Shown: piece by piece, positions 1-8,580 of the stretch
How the letters are laid out: each line of letters opens with the position of its first letter
How positions within the stretch are numbered: the first letter of the stretch is position 1
DNA from: Humibacillus sp.
GTDB taxonomy: Bacteria; Actinomycetota; Actinomycetes; Actinomycetales; Dermatophilaceae
Reading direction: 5' to 3'
NCBI GenBank assembly: GCA_030452985.1
Contig: JAKDLG010000003.1
Location: 1-64,000, forward strand
Length of the DNA stretch: 64,000 nucleotides
Position numbers and translations under genes: made by a program
Notes under the pieces: generated by a model
What the model saw: the letters and a program-made list of their open reading frames with translations, nothing else
Told to the model about the DNA's origin: nothing
Database searches by the model: none

Positions 1-226
1 CAGCCCCACCCGCACCGTGCCAACCTGTGCCGCACCAGGGCGCCGGCACATCAAAGCCACCTCGCACCAGGGGGCGGGAAGCGGGGTGAACTGGTGCGCC
101 CGAAGAACGACCTCGAACCTTTTGGGCACGGGAACCACTCATCGGGCGCACCAGCACCGCACCACCCCCGGACCCGCCCTCGTCTCTGCGCACCGACAGG
201 GACACCGAACGCCTCAGGGAGAGATC

Positions 227-424
227 ATGTCCATCACCCCTCAAGACGTCCACCACCTCATCGACCACAATCGCGACAACCCCGGGCCCCGGCAGCAGGA
301 TGTCAGTCGTATCGTCCGGGTACTCAACTCCCATCGCCACCCGACCACGCCGGCGACGTCCCTCGACGCCACCACCGACGCCGCCGCGAGTTCCTCATGG
401 GGGGTTGAGCGCCCGCCAGGCTGA
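227..424 (+). CDS. small hypothetical protein
   Basis: This is a 65-codon frame starting at an ATG preceded by GGGAGAG, a plausible ribosome binding site. The product begins MSITPQDVHHLIDHNRDNPG and is rich in His, Pro and Thr. I recognise no domain. It lies downstream of the convergent sulfatase operon and could be the remnant of a longer gene, since the region upstream is also open. The start is chosen on the binding site only. Existence is uncertain; it may be chance in GC-rich DNA. Confidence 0.3.
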   Translation: MSITPQDVHHLIDHNRDNPGPRQQDVSRIVRVLNSHRHPTTPATSLDATTDAAASSSWGVERPPG

Positions 425-495
425 GAGGGTGCCGGCCAGCGTCGCACACCACCGCGGCGCTCCCGGATGCCGGGTGGCGCGCAACGCGGCCCCTT

Positions 496-1944
496 TCAGC
501 CTCGCTCCGTCAACCGACCGTTCGCCGTTGACGAAGCACGTGAGCTGGCAAACACCGTTGAGCGCCAGAGGTCATGAGCTGCCTCAAGTTCGGCAAGCAC
601 GTCCGGCCGCTCCGCCGAGAGGTCGTGCTGCTCCCCTGGGTCGGCCACGAGGTCGTGGAGTCGCACCGCCGGGCCGGGGTCGGCGTGCTCGACCTGTCGC
701 AGCCCACGCACCCCGTCGCTGTCCTGGTCCACGCTCGTCAGCTTCCAGCGTCCTGAGCGCACCGCCCACTGGAAGCCGTTGTCCCAGTGCAGCTGCTCGT
801 GGCCCGCATACGTCTCACCGTGCAGGGCGCGGCGAAGGCTCATGCCGTCGCAGTGGGCATAGGCCGAGGCCGGGGCGCCGGCCAGGTCGAGCAGCGTCGG
901 GTAGAGGTCGGTGGAGGAGACAACGGCAGAGCACTGCTCACCGCCTTTGAGGTGGGCGCCGGCCTGACCACGGGGCCAACGCACGAGCAGGGGCACCCGG
1001 ATGCCGCCCTCCCACAGGGTGTACTTGGTTCCGCGCAGCGGCGCGTTCGACGCGAAGTTGCACGTCGACCCACCGTTGTCGGTGAGGTATACCACGACGG
1101 TGTCATCCGCGACGCGGGAGGAGTCGAGCTGGTCGAGCAGCCGGCCGATCTCGGCATCCATCAGCTCGAGCTGGGCGAGATAGTAGGCGCGGCCGTGGTC
1201 GAGCTCGGGCGCGATCTGGCCGTCGTACCAGTCGAGGTACTCGGGCTCCTCACCCTGGTAGTCGTCTCGCGCGGGGAGCCCGCGGCGGCGCAGCTCATCG
1301 GGCGGAAGCTGCCAGCAGAAGTTGTGCACGGCGTTGAAGGCGAGCATGAGGAAGAACGGCTCATCCCTCTCGGCACGGTCACTGACGAACTCACGGCTTC
1401 GGCGGCCGAGCTCGGTGGTGAGGAACTCTTCGCAGTCGACGGGTTCGTCGCCCTCGAGCATCGGCTGCACGGCGCTGGCCGACGAGCCGAACTCGCCGTA
1501 CTCCGCGACCGCAGCGTCACTGTGGCGCAGGTAGTTCAGGCGCCCCATCTGCTGGCCGGCGAGCCCATAGAAGGTGTTCTCGAAGCCGTGGTGCGGTGGC
1601 GTGGCCCGGTCGCCGACCTGCTCAGGGCCGTAATGCACCTTGCCGAGATAGGCAGTGCGGTAGCCGAGCTCACCGAACCGCTCGGCCAGCGACGGCAGGT
1701 GGTCGGGGAAGCGGCTGTCGGCGAACCACTGCGCTCCCCAGCGACCCTGGTGCTGCCCGCTGATCAAGGCCGACCGCGACGGGCTGCACACCGGCGCGGT
1801 GACGTAGGCCTGCTCGAACGACATGCCCTCCGCCGCCAACCGGTCAAGGCCCGGTGTGTTGACGTCATCGACGACGCCCAGGGCGCTGCGGTCGGCGTAG
1901 CCGTGGTCGTCGGACACGATGAGCACGATGTTCGGGCGGGACAC
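496..1944 (-). CDS. sulfatase 1 (arylsulfatase family S1)
   Basis: A 482-residue sulfatase that would hydrolyse sulfate esters, probably from a sugar. The N-terminal metal motif SDDHGY is at residues 11-16, and the formylglycine signature CSPSR has its Cys at 53. The second family motif GYRTAYLGKVH lies near residue 95, and a TDNGGS metal segment lies in the second half. No signal peptide is visible, so the enzyme probably acts in the cytoplasm on imported sugar. A formylglycine-generating enzyme must be encoded elsewhere, because none is in the window. It is the last gene of the transporter-sulfatase operon, 58 bases after sulfatase 2. The substrate cannot be told from sequence. Confidence 0.93.
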   Translation of the reverse strand: MSRPNIVLIVSDDHGYADRSALGVVDDVNTPGLDRLAAEGMSFEQAYVTAPVCSPSRSALISGQHQGRWGAQWFADSRFPDHLPSLAERFGELGYRTAYLGKVHYGPEQVGDRATPPHHGFENTFYGLAGQQMGRLNYLRHSDAAVAEYGEFGSSASAVQPMLEGDEPVDCEEFLTTELGRRSREFVSDRAERDEPFFLMLAFNAVHNFCWQLPPDELRRRGLPARDDYQGEEPEYLDWYDGQIAPELDHGRAYYLAQLELMDAEIGRLLDQLDSSRVADDTVVVYLTDNGGSTCNFASNAPLRGTKYTLWEGGIRVPLLVRWPRGQAGAHLKGGEQCSAVVSSTDLYPTLLDLAGAPASAYAHCDGMSLRRALHGETYAGHEQLHWDNGFQWAVRSGRWKLTSVDQDSDGVRGLRQVEHADPGPAVRLHDLVADPGEQHDLSAERPDVLAELEAAHDLWRSTVFASSRASSTANGRLTERG

Positions 1945-2002
1945 GGGGCACCTCCGGTGCGATGGTGAACGAACGGTCGGGGTCGATCAGGAACGGTCGG
2001 GG

Positions 2003-3430
2003 TCAGTAGGGAACCGCGAAGATCTCACGATGCACCTCGGGTGGGGCGCCGGCGGGCAGCACGAGCCGCTTGAGGAACCTCGTGTCGTCAGTGCTTCGGC
2101 ACCAGTGCAGCAGACGCGCCCGTAGATCCTCGAGCACCGCGTCGGACGCCGACTCCATGGCGAGGTTGCGCATCTCGCCCGGGTCGGTCTCGAGGTCGAA
2201 GAGCTGCTCGCGATACGCGCCCCAACCGAAGACGACGTACTTGTACTTCTCGGTGACCAACGCTCGCGCGGCGCGGCCGGGAGTCGGCCCGAACGCCGTC
2301 TCCACGACGACCTCACGGTGGCCGGGCCGGCCGTCGAGCAACTCCATCAGGTCGAGACCTTCGTCTGCGGGTTCGAGGTGTTCCTCCGCGCCCTGGCGCG
2401 GAGGAACACCTTGAACCGCAGCCTGACGGGCCTCGTCAGCGGCGACGGAGAGCGCGGTGGGCAGCAGGTCGAGGCCGACACTGACCAGGGCCGGGCTGGT
2501 GGCGACCGGCTCCGGGCGCCGGGGGTCACGCACGATGAGGGGTACCCGGCAGGTCTCCTCGAAGAGGGCCGTCTTCTGGTTCCACGCGTGCGAGGCGTCG
2601 CCGTCGCCGTGGTCGCTGGTGTAGACCACCACCGTGTCGTCGGCGAGACCGGCATCCTCGAGCGCGGCGAGCACGACCCCCACACCGGCATCCGCACGCT
2701 CGACGAGCCGTGCGTAGGCGTGCCGGTACCGCCGCCAGTCGTCGGGGCCGTAACCGGACGTGCCGTACATCGCTGCCGCCTCGCGCTGCTCGTGCCGCAG
2801 CGCCTCGGGCTCGTACGGCGTCGGCCCGTGGTTCGCGGGGAGTGGCGGCAGGTCGCGGGTCGGCGGCGACTCCCCCATCTCGCCGTAGGGCATCGGCTGG
2901 TGGCGGGCGTACTCGCAGATCGAGTGCGGGTCGTCGAACGAGACGACGAGCGCGAAGGGCGCCTCCACCGCCGAGCGCAACCGCAGCCAGGTCGTGGCGG
3001 CCTCGGCGAGCCCGCGGTCGCCGAACGGCGCCACGACCTCGAAGCCGTCCTCCGGCGCGGCCGAAGCCTGCAGGGCGTGCCACTTGCCGGCGTACGCAGT
3101 CTCGTAGCCAAGCTCGCGCAGGCGGTGACCGAGCGAACCAGGATCGCGGCCCGGCTCACGAGGGCCGTCAGCGGCATCCGCCACGCTGTTGCCGTTCACG
3201 CCGAGCTCATGCGGATGCCGCCCGGTGAGCATGCTGGCCCGAGAGGGGACGCACAGCGGGAAGGTCGTGTAGGCACGGGTGAACCGGGTGCCCCCGGCTG
3301 CGAGCGCGTCGAGGGCCGGGGTCGCGACGTGGGTCGCGCCTGCGCACGACAGCAGGTGCGCCGCGTGCTGGTCGGTCATCAGCAGCAGCAGGTTAGGTCG
3401 CCGAGCCGACGCGACGGCGCCGGCAGTCAC
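2003..3430 (-). CDS. sulfatase 2, carrying an in-frame palindromic insert
   Basis: A 475-residue type I sulfatase. The metal-binding segment LLLLMTDQHAAH is near residues 15-26, the active-site CVPSR has its Cys at 60, and GYETAYAGKWH follows. YTSDHGDGD provides the later metal residues. The start codon overlaps the stop of sulfatase 3 by four bases, so translation is coupled. About residues 338-353 are coded by a 48-bp near-perfect palindrome (2370-2417) between the segment LLPTALSVAADEA and GLDLMELLDG, where related enzymes have only a short loop. The insert keeps the frame. No signal peptide is seen. The substrate is unknown. Confidence 0.93.
   Translation of the reverse strand: MTAGAVASARRPNLLLLMTDQHAAHLLSCAGATHVATPALDALAAGGTRFTRAYTTFPLCVPSRASMLTGRHPHELGVNGNSVADAADGPREPGRDPGSLGHRLRELGYETAYAGKWHALQASAAPEDGFEVVAPFGDRGLAEAATTWLRLRSAVEAPFALVVSFDDPHSICEYARHQPMPYGEMGESPPTRDLPPLPANHGPTPYEPEALRHEQREAAAMYGTSGYGPDDWRRYRHAYARLVERADAGVGVVLAALEDAGLADDTVVVYTSDHGDGDASHAWNQKTALFEETCRVPLIVRDPRRPEPVATSPALVSVGLDLLPTALSVAADEARQAAVQGVPPRQGAEEHLEPADEGLDLMELLDGRPGHREVVVETAFGPTPGRAARALVTEKYKYVVFGWGAYREQLFDLETDPGEMRNLAMESASDAVLEDLRARLLHWCRSTDDTRFLKRLVLPAGAPPEVHREIFAVPY
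2370..2417. repeat. 48-bp palindromic element (copy 1)
   Basis: Two 23-base arms separated by CT, with a single mismatch. Outer arms are GGTTCGAGG and CCTTGAACC; inner arms are CCGCGCC and GGCGCGG. It lies inside sulfatase 2 without breaking the frame. A second element with the same length and layout is at 25135-25182. Confidence 0.8.
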
Positions 3431-4827
3431 GCAGCACCGCGCAGCAGGCTCAGGCCTGCGAACGGGTCGCCGGTGCTTTCGAGCTGGTCGGCAAGCTCAG
3501 CGAGCAGTTGGGAGGTGAGGCCCGGATGCCGGGCGCTGACGTCGACGAGCTCGTACGGGTCGGCGACAAGGTCGACCAGACGCACCCGTAGGCCCGACTC
3601 CGGTCGGTGCTCGACGACGAGCTTGTGGGTGTCGGTGCGCAGACCGCGCACGTCGGGGTCGCCGTTCCCCCTCGCTGGCCCGAGGTAGAGGGCCGTTACG
3701 AGGCGTGGCGCGTCGTCGGCACCTAGCAGGGCAGCCGAGCAGTCGGCGCCCTGCACCTCGTCGGGGATGCGCTCGCTCAGACCCAGCATCCCCAGCAGGG
3801 TGGGGGCCACGTCGACCGAGCCGAGCAGCAGGTCGTCGACGCCGGTCGCAACGTGCCCCGGCCAGCGCACCACGAACGGAACACGGACCGACTCCTCGAA
3901 GGGCACGCTCTTGTACATCAGGTCGTGACTGCCCAGCTGCATGCCGTGGTCGGAGGTGAAGACCACCACGGTGTCATCGGCCAGCCCGAGCAGGTCGAGC
4001 TCGTGCAGCATCCGACCGACCTGCTCGTCGACTCCGGTGACGGCGGCGTAGTAGTGCCGGGCGATCTCGGCCGCCTGCCGACCAATCTCGCTGTCGAGGT
4101 CGACGTTGGGGCGGTTCAGCAGCTCGGCGGGCGACAGGTCTGCGTACGGAGGCAGGTAGCGGTCGGGCACCTCGTCGAAGGGCTGGTGCGGCGGGTTGAG
4201 CGAGACCATGAGAGCGAAGGGCCGGGGCGTGCTGTCGAGCGACCACGCCGCGACCCGGAGGAAGTCGATCGCCACGTCGGTCTCGTGCTCGGCAGACCAC
4301 TGCTGGACCTGGACCGGCGACTCCCGTCGGGCCTCGGTGCGCCAGTAGTGCGGCTGGAGGTGCTGGTCGCAGCAGCCGTGGGAGTACCAGAACGAGAAGC
4401 CGTGGCGCTCGGCCGGGGGCGTCCAGGCGTCCCAGATCTTTCCGTCGTCGCGGCGACCTTCCCCCGCCTCCTCGTCGGCGGCGGTGGGCGGCGTCAGGTG
4501 CCACTTGCCGATGTAGCCAAGACGGTAGCCCTCGTCGGCGAGCACATCACTCCAGCAGGAAGCATCGGGGCGGAGCCCGACCCCCCACGGTGCGGTCTCG
4601 GAGTTGACGTTGAACGGCACTCCGTTGCTCCACGGGTACTGCCCGGTCAGCAGCATCGCGCGAGCCGGGCTGCACACCGGGTAGGTGCTGACCGCGTGGG
4701 TCAGCACCCGGCCCTCGTGGGCTAGCCGGTCGAGGGCCGGGGTGTGGGTGGGGTCCTGCCCGAGAGCGCCGATGGCCGACGCCCGGAACTGGTCGGCAAC
4801 GACGACCAGCAGGTTCGGGTGGTTCAT
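3427..4827 (-). CDS. sulfatase 3
   Basis: A 466-residue sulfatase. The chosen start ATG (4827) overlaps the stop of the upstream permease as ATGA and gives MNHPNLLVVVADQFRAS, the usual sulfatase beginning; an upstream in-frame ATG at 4875 would add an unrelated leader. The formylglycine motif is CSPAR with Cys 52, followed by GYRLGYIGKWHL and later FTSDHGMQLGSHDLMYK, which supply substrate and metal residues. The C-terminal end overlaps the start of sulfatase 2. It is in one operon with the sugar transporter, so its substrate is likely the imported saccharide or a product of it. Confidence 0.93.
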   Translation of the reverse strand: MNHPNLLVVVADQFRASAIGALGQDPTHTPALDRLAHEGRVLTHAVSTYPVCSPARAMLLTGQYPWSNGVPFNVNSETAPWGVGLRPDASCWSDVLADEGYRLGYIGKWHLTPPTAADEEAGEGRRDDGKIWDAWTPPAERHGFSFWYSHGCCDQHLQPHYWRTEARRESPVQVQQWSAEHETDVAIDFLRVAAWSLDSTPRPFALMVSLNPPHQPFDEVPDRYLPPYADLSPAELLNRPNVDLDSEIGRQAAEIARHYYAAVTGVDEQVGRMLHELDLLGLADDTVVVFTSDHGMQLGSHDLMYKSVPFEESVRVPFVVRWPGHVATGVDDLLLGSVDVAPTLLGMLGLSERIPDEVQGADCSAALLGADDAPRLVTALYLGPARGNGDPDVRGLRTDTHKLVVEHRPESGLRVRLVDLVADPYELVDVSARHPGLTSQLLAELADQLESTGDPFAGLSLLRGAA

Positions 4828-5708
4828 TTGCCCATACCGAGGGTCAGCCCCTCCGACAGCTTGCGGCCGAGCCACAAGTAGACGGCGAGCAGAGGCAGGA
4901 TCACGATGCAGAGGCCGGCGAACAGGCCACCCCAGTCGGCGCCGCTGTAGGTCTGCTGCTGCACGAACGAGATCAGCGCGACGGGCAGGGTGTACTTGTC
5001 GGTCGACTGCAGCAGCGTAAGGGCGAGCAGCGTCTCGTTCCAGTGCGAGATCAGCTGCAGCACAAAGGCGGTGAGGATTCCGCCCTTGGCCACCGGCAGC
5101 ATGATCCGTACGAAGGTCCCGGCCGGCGAGGCGCCGTCGAGGGCGGCCGCCTCTTCGAGCTCGATCGGTAGCGAGCGGAAGAAGCCGGTGAGCAGGAACA
5201 CCGTGAACGGCATCGAGACCCCGATGTAGACGAGGTTGAGACCGATCAGGCTGTTGGTGAGGTTGACCTCGTTGAGCATCACGAACAGCGGGATGAGGAT
5301 GACCTGCACCGGCACCCCCAGCCCGAGGATGAAGAAGAGGGTGAGGTTGCGGTTGAGGCGAGACTCGTGACGGCTGAGGTAGTAGGCGGCCGGGGCGGCG
5401 AGGGCCACCGTCAGCACCGACGAGATCAGCGCCACTGACACGCTGTTGAAGGTGGCGGTCGCGAAGTCACTGACCTGCCACGCCGTGGTGAAGTTCTCGA
5501 ACGACCAGGACTCGGGTAGCCCGAACGGGGAGGAGAGGATCGACCTCGTATCGCGGAAAGCCTGGAAGATCACCCAGATCAGGCCGGCGACGTTGAAGGC
5601 GACGAACAGCCAGAGCAGCACGATGCCGATGGTGCGCCACACGCTCCCGCCACTGAGGGGAGTGCGGCGGCGCTTGAGGCGCGTCGGGACGCGGACGGAG
5701 AGAGACAT
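4824..5708 (-). CDS. carbohydrate ABC transporter permease (MalG type)
   Basis: A 294-residue inner-membrane permease of the carbohydrate-uptake subfamily (CUT1). An N-terminal helix (about residues 24-45) is followed by several more, and the ATPase-docking EAA loop reads LEEAAALDGASPAGTFVRIM. The ATG at 5708 is chosen because GGAGGAAT precedes it and because MSLSVRVPTRLKRRR is a typical basic leader; the frame is open further upstream but reads unrelated sequence. It lies 11 bases after the partner permease. No ATPase gene is in the operon, so a shared MsiK-like ATPase encoded elsewhere is probably used. Confidence 0.92.
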   Translation of the reverse strand: MSLSVRVPTRLKRRRTPLSGGSVWRTIGIVLLWLFVAFNVAGLIWVIFQAFRDTRSILSSPFGLPESWSFENFTTAWQVSDFATATFNSVSVALISSVLTVALAAPAAYYLSRHESRLNRNLTLFFILGLGVPVQVILIPLFVMLNEVNLTNSLIGLNLVYIGVSMPFTVFLLTGFFRSLPIELEEAAALDGASPAGTFVRIMLPVAKGGILTAFVLQLISHWNETLLALTLLQSTDKYTLPVALISFVQQQTYSGADWGGLFAGLCIVILPLLAVYLWLGRKLSEGLTLGMGK

Positions 5709-5719
5709 CGGGATTCCTC

Positions 5720-6703
5720 CTAGAACTCGATGACGTCGCGCCGCATGACGCGTCGGATGAGAACGACCAGGACGGTGACGAGGGCCAGCGAGATGATGGC
5801 GCTCGCGGTGGCCGCTCCGTAGGCGGGCAACGACTCGCCGGAGAAGGCGGTGGCGTAGGTATAGACGGCCGCCGTCCACGTCTGGGTGGGCGGGATGCCC
5901 GACCCGCTACTGCCGCCGAAGACCCAGACGATCTCGAAGATCTTCACCGACGAGATGGTCCAGAGCACGGCACAGACCCCGAAGACGTCCCACGTGAGCG
6001 GGAGGATGACGTACCGCAGTCGCTGCCATGCGTTGGCGCCCGCCATGGCGCAGTCCTCGTAGTAGTAGGGCGGAATGCGGTCGACACCGGCCATCAGGAT
6101 GGTCGTGTAGTAGCCCGTCGTCATAAAGGTCAGGGTGAGCATGATGAGCGGGAAGAGGTTGTCCTGCGCCAGCCACTGCGGCGGGTCCGTCACCCCCAGG
6201 GGTTTGAGCAGGGTGTTGACGAGACCACCTGGGTTGAACAGGAACCCGGCCAGCACCCCGTAGACGAGGGCGTTGATCAGGTGCGGGAAGAAGATGATCG
6301 AACGGGCGATCTTGCGACCGGCCATGTCCCTCAGCACCAACGTCATCGCGAAGGCCAGCACGAACATCACCACCCCCACGACGACCAGTAGCAGCAGGGT
6401 GTTCCACAGCGCCTGCTTGAACAGGTCGTCCTTGAACAAGGCGGTGTAGTTGCTGAACCCGACCCACGTCATCGGGCCCGAGCCGGCCCACTTGTTGAAG
6501 CTGATCCACACCGCGGCGCCGGTGGGGATGATGAACAGCACGAGATAGAAGAGCAGGGCCGGGCCGACGAACGGGATCATCAGCTTGCGGCGCTGCGCCA
6601 CCATGCTGCCGCCGCTGTCGCGACCCTTCTTGGCCTTCGGCGTACCGCTTGCTCCACCGGAGTCAACCGGGTCGACCGAGCGCTCAGGCGCCTTGAGGCT
6701 CAC
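5720..6703 (-). CDS. carbohydrate ABC transporter permease (MalF type)
   Basis: A 327-residue permease. The cytoplasmic leader of about 38 residues is basic. A first helix (LMIPFVGPALLFYLVLFIIP) is followed by further hydrophobic segments and the EAA loop YEDCAMAGANAWQRLRYVIL near residues 218-237. It forms the membrane channel with the downstream permease and takes substrate from the binding lipoprotein encoded just upstream; its start overlaps the stop of that gene by four bases. Sugar uptake is supported by family and by the neighbouring sulfatases; the exact sugar is unknown. Confidence 0.92.
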   Translation of the reverse strand: MSLKAPERSVDPVDSGGASGTPKAKKGRDSGGSMVAQRRKLMIPFVGPALLFYLVLFIIPTGAAVWISFNKWAGSGPMTWVGFSNYTALFKDDLFKQALWNTLLLLVVVGVVMFVLAFAMTLVLRDMAGRKIARSIIFFPHLINALVYGVLAGFLFNPGGLVNTLLKPLGVTDPPQWLAQDNLFPLIMLTLTFMTTGYYTTILMAGVDRIPPYYYEDCAMAGANAWQRLRYVILPLTWDVFGVCAVLWTISSVKIFEIVWVFGGSSGSGIPPTQTWTAAVYTYATAFSGESLPAYGAATASAIISLALVTVLVVLIRRVMRRDVIEF

Positions 6704-8016
6704 TTGCCCTGCGCCTTCCAGTAGGCCGCCTGGTCCTTGACCATGGCGTCGACGAACTGCTGGGCGGTCATCTTGCCGAGGAAGAGCTGGTCGCTATTGG
6801 CCCAGAAGACCTTCTCGTTGTAGCCGGGGAAGGCCACCCCGTCGTTCTGCTGGTGGTACGAGCTCGCCGACTTGATGGTCTCTTGCACGCCTGCGAGCTC
6901 AGGCGAGATCGAAGCATCCTGACGAACAGGGATGCCCTTGGCCTGCGTGCCGTACAGGTCCTGGTACTTCTTGCCGAGGAAGAAGGCCGCGAACTTCTCA
7001 GCCGCCCCAGCGTTGGTGGCCTTCTTCGGCACCATGAAGCCCGAGAAGTCGACGCGCGCACTGTCGTGGCTGTCGTTCGTCGTGGGGAACGGGAACGACG
7101 CGATCTCGAAACCCTTCGCTCGGTAGGTGCTCGACTCGGTCGGCAGCCACGAGCCGTTGAACATCAGGGCGGCCTTGTTGACGGCCCACTGCTGCTGCTG
7201 GAGCGGGAACTTGCTCGCGTTGTATCCGCTGATGAGGAAACCGCCCTTGACGATCTGCTCCACGTCCTTGGCCGCGTCGAGCGCCACCGGCTGCTTCCAG
7301 GCCTGACCCGTCTTGTCCTCCGCCACCTTCATCAGGGCGCCGGGGCCGCCGTTGCGCACGATCAGCGTCGAGAGCCAGGCCGCGTTGTAGCCGGCGATGT
7401 CACCGTCGGCGGCGATCGGCGCTTCGTCACCCTTGGCCTTGATCTTGTTCAGCACCGTGATGAACTCGTCCCACGTCTTCGGCGGGTTGGCCTTGATCTC
7501 CGGGTACTTGGCGGCGTCGAACCACATGGCGTCCGACTGAATCTGGTAGGGCAGCATCCAGGGCTGACCGTCGGGCAGCTTGATGTTGATCGTCTTGAGG
7601 TACTTCTCCGGAACCAAGGAGGAGACCTTCTGGCCGTCGACGTCCATGTCGTAGGCCGCCTTCAGCCCGAGGGCCTGATTCGTGGCCACGAGCGCCGGGT
7701 AGGCCTTGACGTACGGCCCGTCGACGAGGTCGGGAACCGAGTTGGTGTTCAGGGCCGGCACCAGCTTCTGCAGGTTGGAGCGTCCCTGCCACTGGGCGTT
7801 GACCTTGATGCCGGTCTGCTTCTCGAAGTCGGTGATCGCAGCTGCGATCACCTTCTGCTGGGGCTCGCCGACCTTCCACATCGACCAGTAGGTGAACGAC
7901 TTTCCGTCGCCCTCCCCGCCCGAGGACGAGCTGGAACAGGCCGCCAGGCCGAGCGAGAAGGCGAGCGCGCCGGCCACGGCGATCGTGGTCTTGGATCGTG
8001 CTGAACGTGAAGTCAT
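6700..8016 (-). CDS. sugar-binding lipoprotein of the ABC transporter
   Basis: A 438-residue extracellular solute-binding protein of family 1. The signal peptide ends in a lipobox LAAC with the lipidated Cys at 27, followed by a Ser/Gly-rich linker. The body then reads FTYWSMWKVGEPQQKV, typical of this family. The ATG at 8016 is chosen because GAGGTGG stands at the right distance; a GTG three codons upstream lies inside that site. It is the first gene of the operon with two permeases and three sulfatases, so it probably captures a sulfated oligosaccharide or monosaccharide outside the cell. Confidence 0.94.
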   Translation of the reverse strand: MTSRSARSKTTIAVAGALAFSLGLAACSSSSSGGEGDGKSFTYWSMWKVGEPQQKVIAAAITDFEKQTGIKVNAQWQGRSNLQKLVPALNTNSVPDLVDGPYVKAYPALVATNQALGLKAAYDMDVDGQKVSSLVPEKYLKTINIKLPDGQPWMLPYQIQSDAMWFDAAKYPEIKANPPKTWDEFITVLNKIKAKGDEAPIAADGDIAGYNAAWLSTLIVRNGGPGALMKVAEDKTGQAWKQPVALDAAKDVEQIVKGGFLISGYNASKFPLQQQQWAVNKAALMFNGSWLPTESSTYRAKGFEIASFPFPTTNDSHDSARVDFSGFMVPKKATNAGAAEKFAAFFLGKKYQDLYGTQAKGIPVRQDASISPELAGVQETIKSASSYHQQNDGVAFPGYNEKVFWANSDQLFLGKMTAQQFVDAMVKDQAAYWKAQGK

Positions 8017-8097
8017 GGGAACCACCTCGAGTGCGAGTCGCGGCTTCAGGCCGCCGGGGATGGGTCAACTGTGGAAGCAGCACAAGAGAGTAATCAA

Positions 8098-8125
8098 GTT
8101 GTAATGCCGACTTATTCGCCGTCAA
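8098..8125 (-). promoter_or_regulatory. candidate sigma-70-type promoter of the transporter-sulfatase operon
   Basis: On the minus strand TTGACG (8125-8120) is followed after 16 bases by TACAAC (8103-8098). Transcription would begin about 75 bases before the lipoprotein start. No clear operator palindrome was found next to it. Confidence 0.45.
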
Positions 8126-8580
8126 TACGAGTCGTGGCTCTTCGAGCGCCACGCGTAGAGCACGGAGCCACCGGCGCTCGTGCTGGTTGGGCACGCCTGG
8201 GACGAGGCGTCTCCGGCGTTGCGGTACAGACATCGACCGGCGCCAGTCCGCACTGCACAAAGCAATCCGCCTCAGCCGAACACTCGGAATATCGAGGCTT
8301 CACCCCACGGAATCGCCCAAGGTCGTGCACAGGGAGTGCGGCGCAGTCCTTGATTCCTCTATCGCGGAGCCTGTGGCTATCGGGTTGCCCGTGATCGAGG
8401 ACCCGAGAACCGTCTGGGATCGGGGATATCCAGGCGACCGTGGTGACGTGGTGGCAGGGGCTGAAGGCGTTGGTGACTGACACGACGGTACGTTCTTCTT
8501 GGGTGGGGCGACTGCCATTGATCACGGCATTGCCGGGAATCCTGAGCGGTGGCACTTCAGGTTTCGGGCCGGCGCGTAGG
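8126..8580. other. intergenic stretch without a supportable gene
   Basis: Between the transporter promoter and the phosphotransferase gene. A 188-codon minus-strand frame (8112-8678) covers it but overlaps the phosphotransferase end, has no recognisable motif and has unconvincing composition. I see no RNA structure or repeat here. Confidence 0.4.

Noticed and set aside
787-1968. Long plus-strand frame opposite sulfatase 1
   Set aside because: Antisense shadow caused by GC-rich codon use; no motif. The same applies to long frames opposite sulfatases 2-4, the lipoprotein and the acyl-CoA operon.
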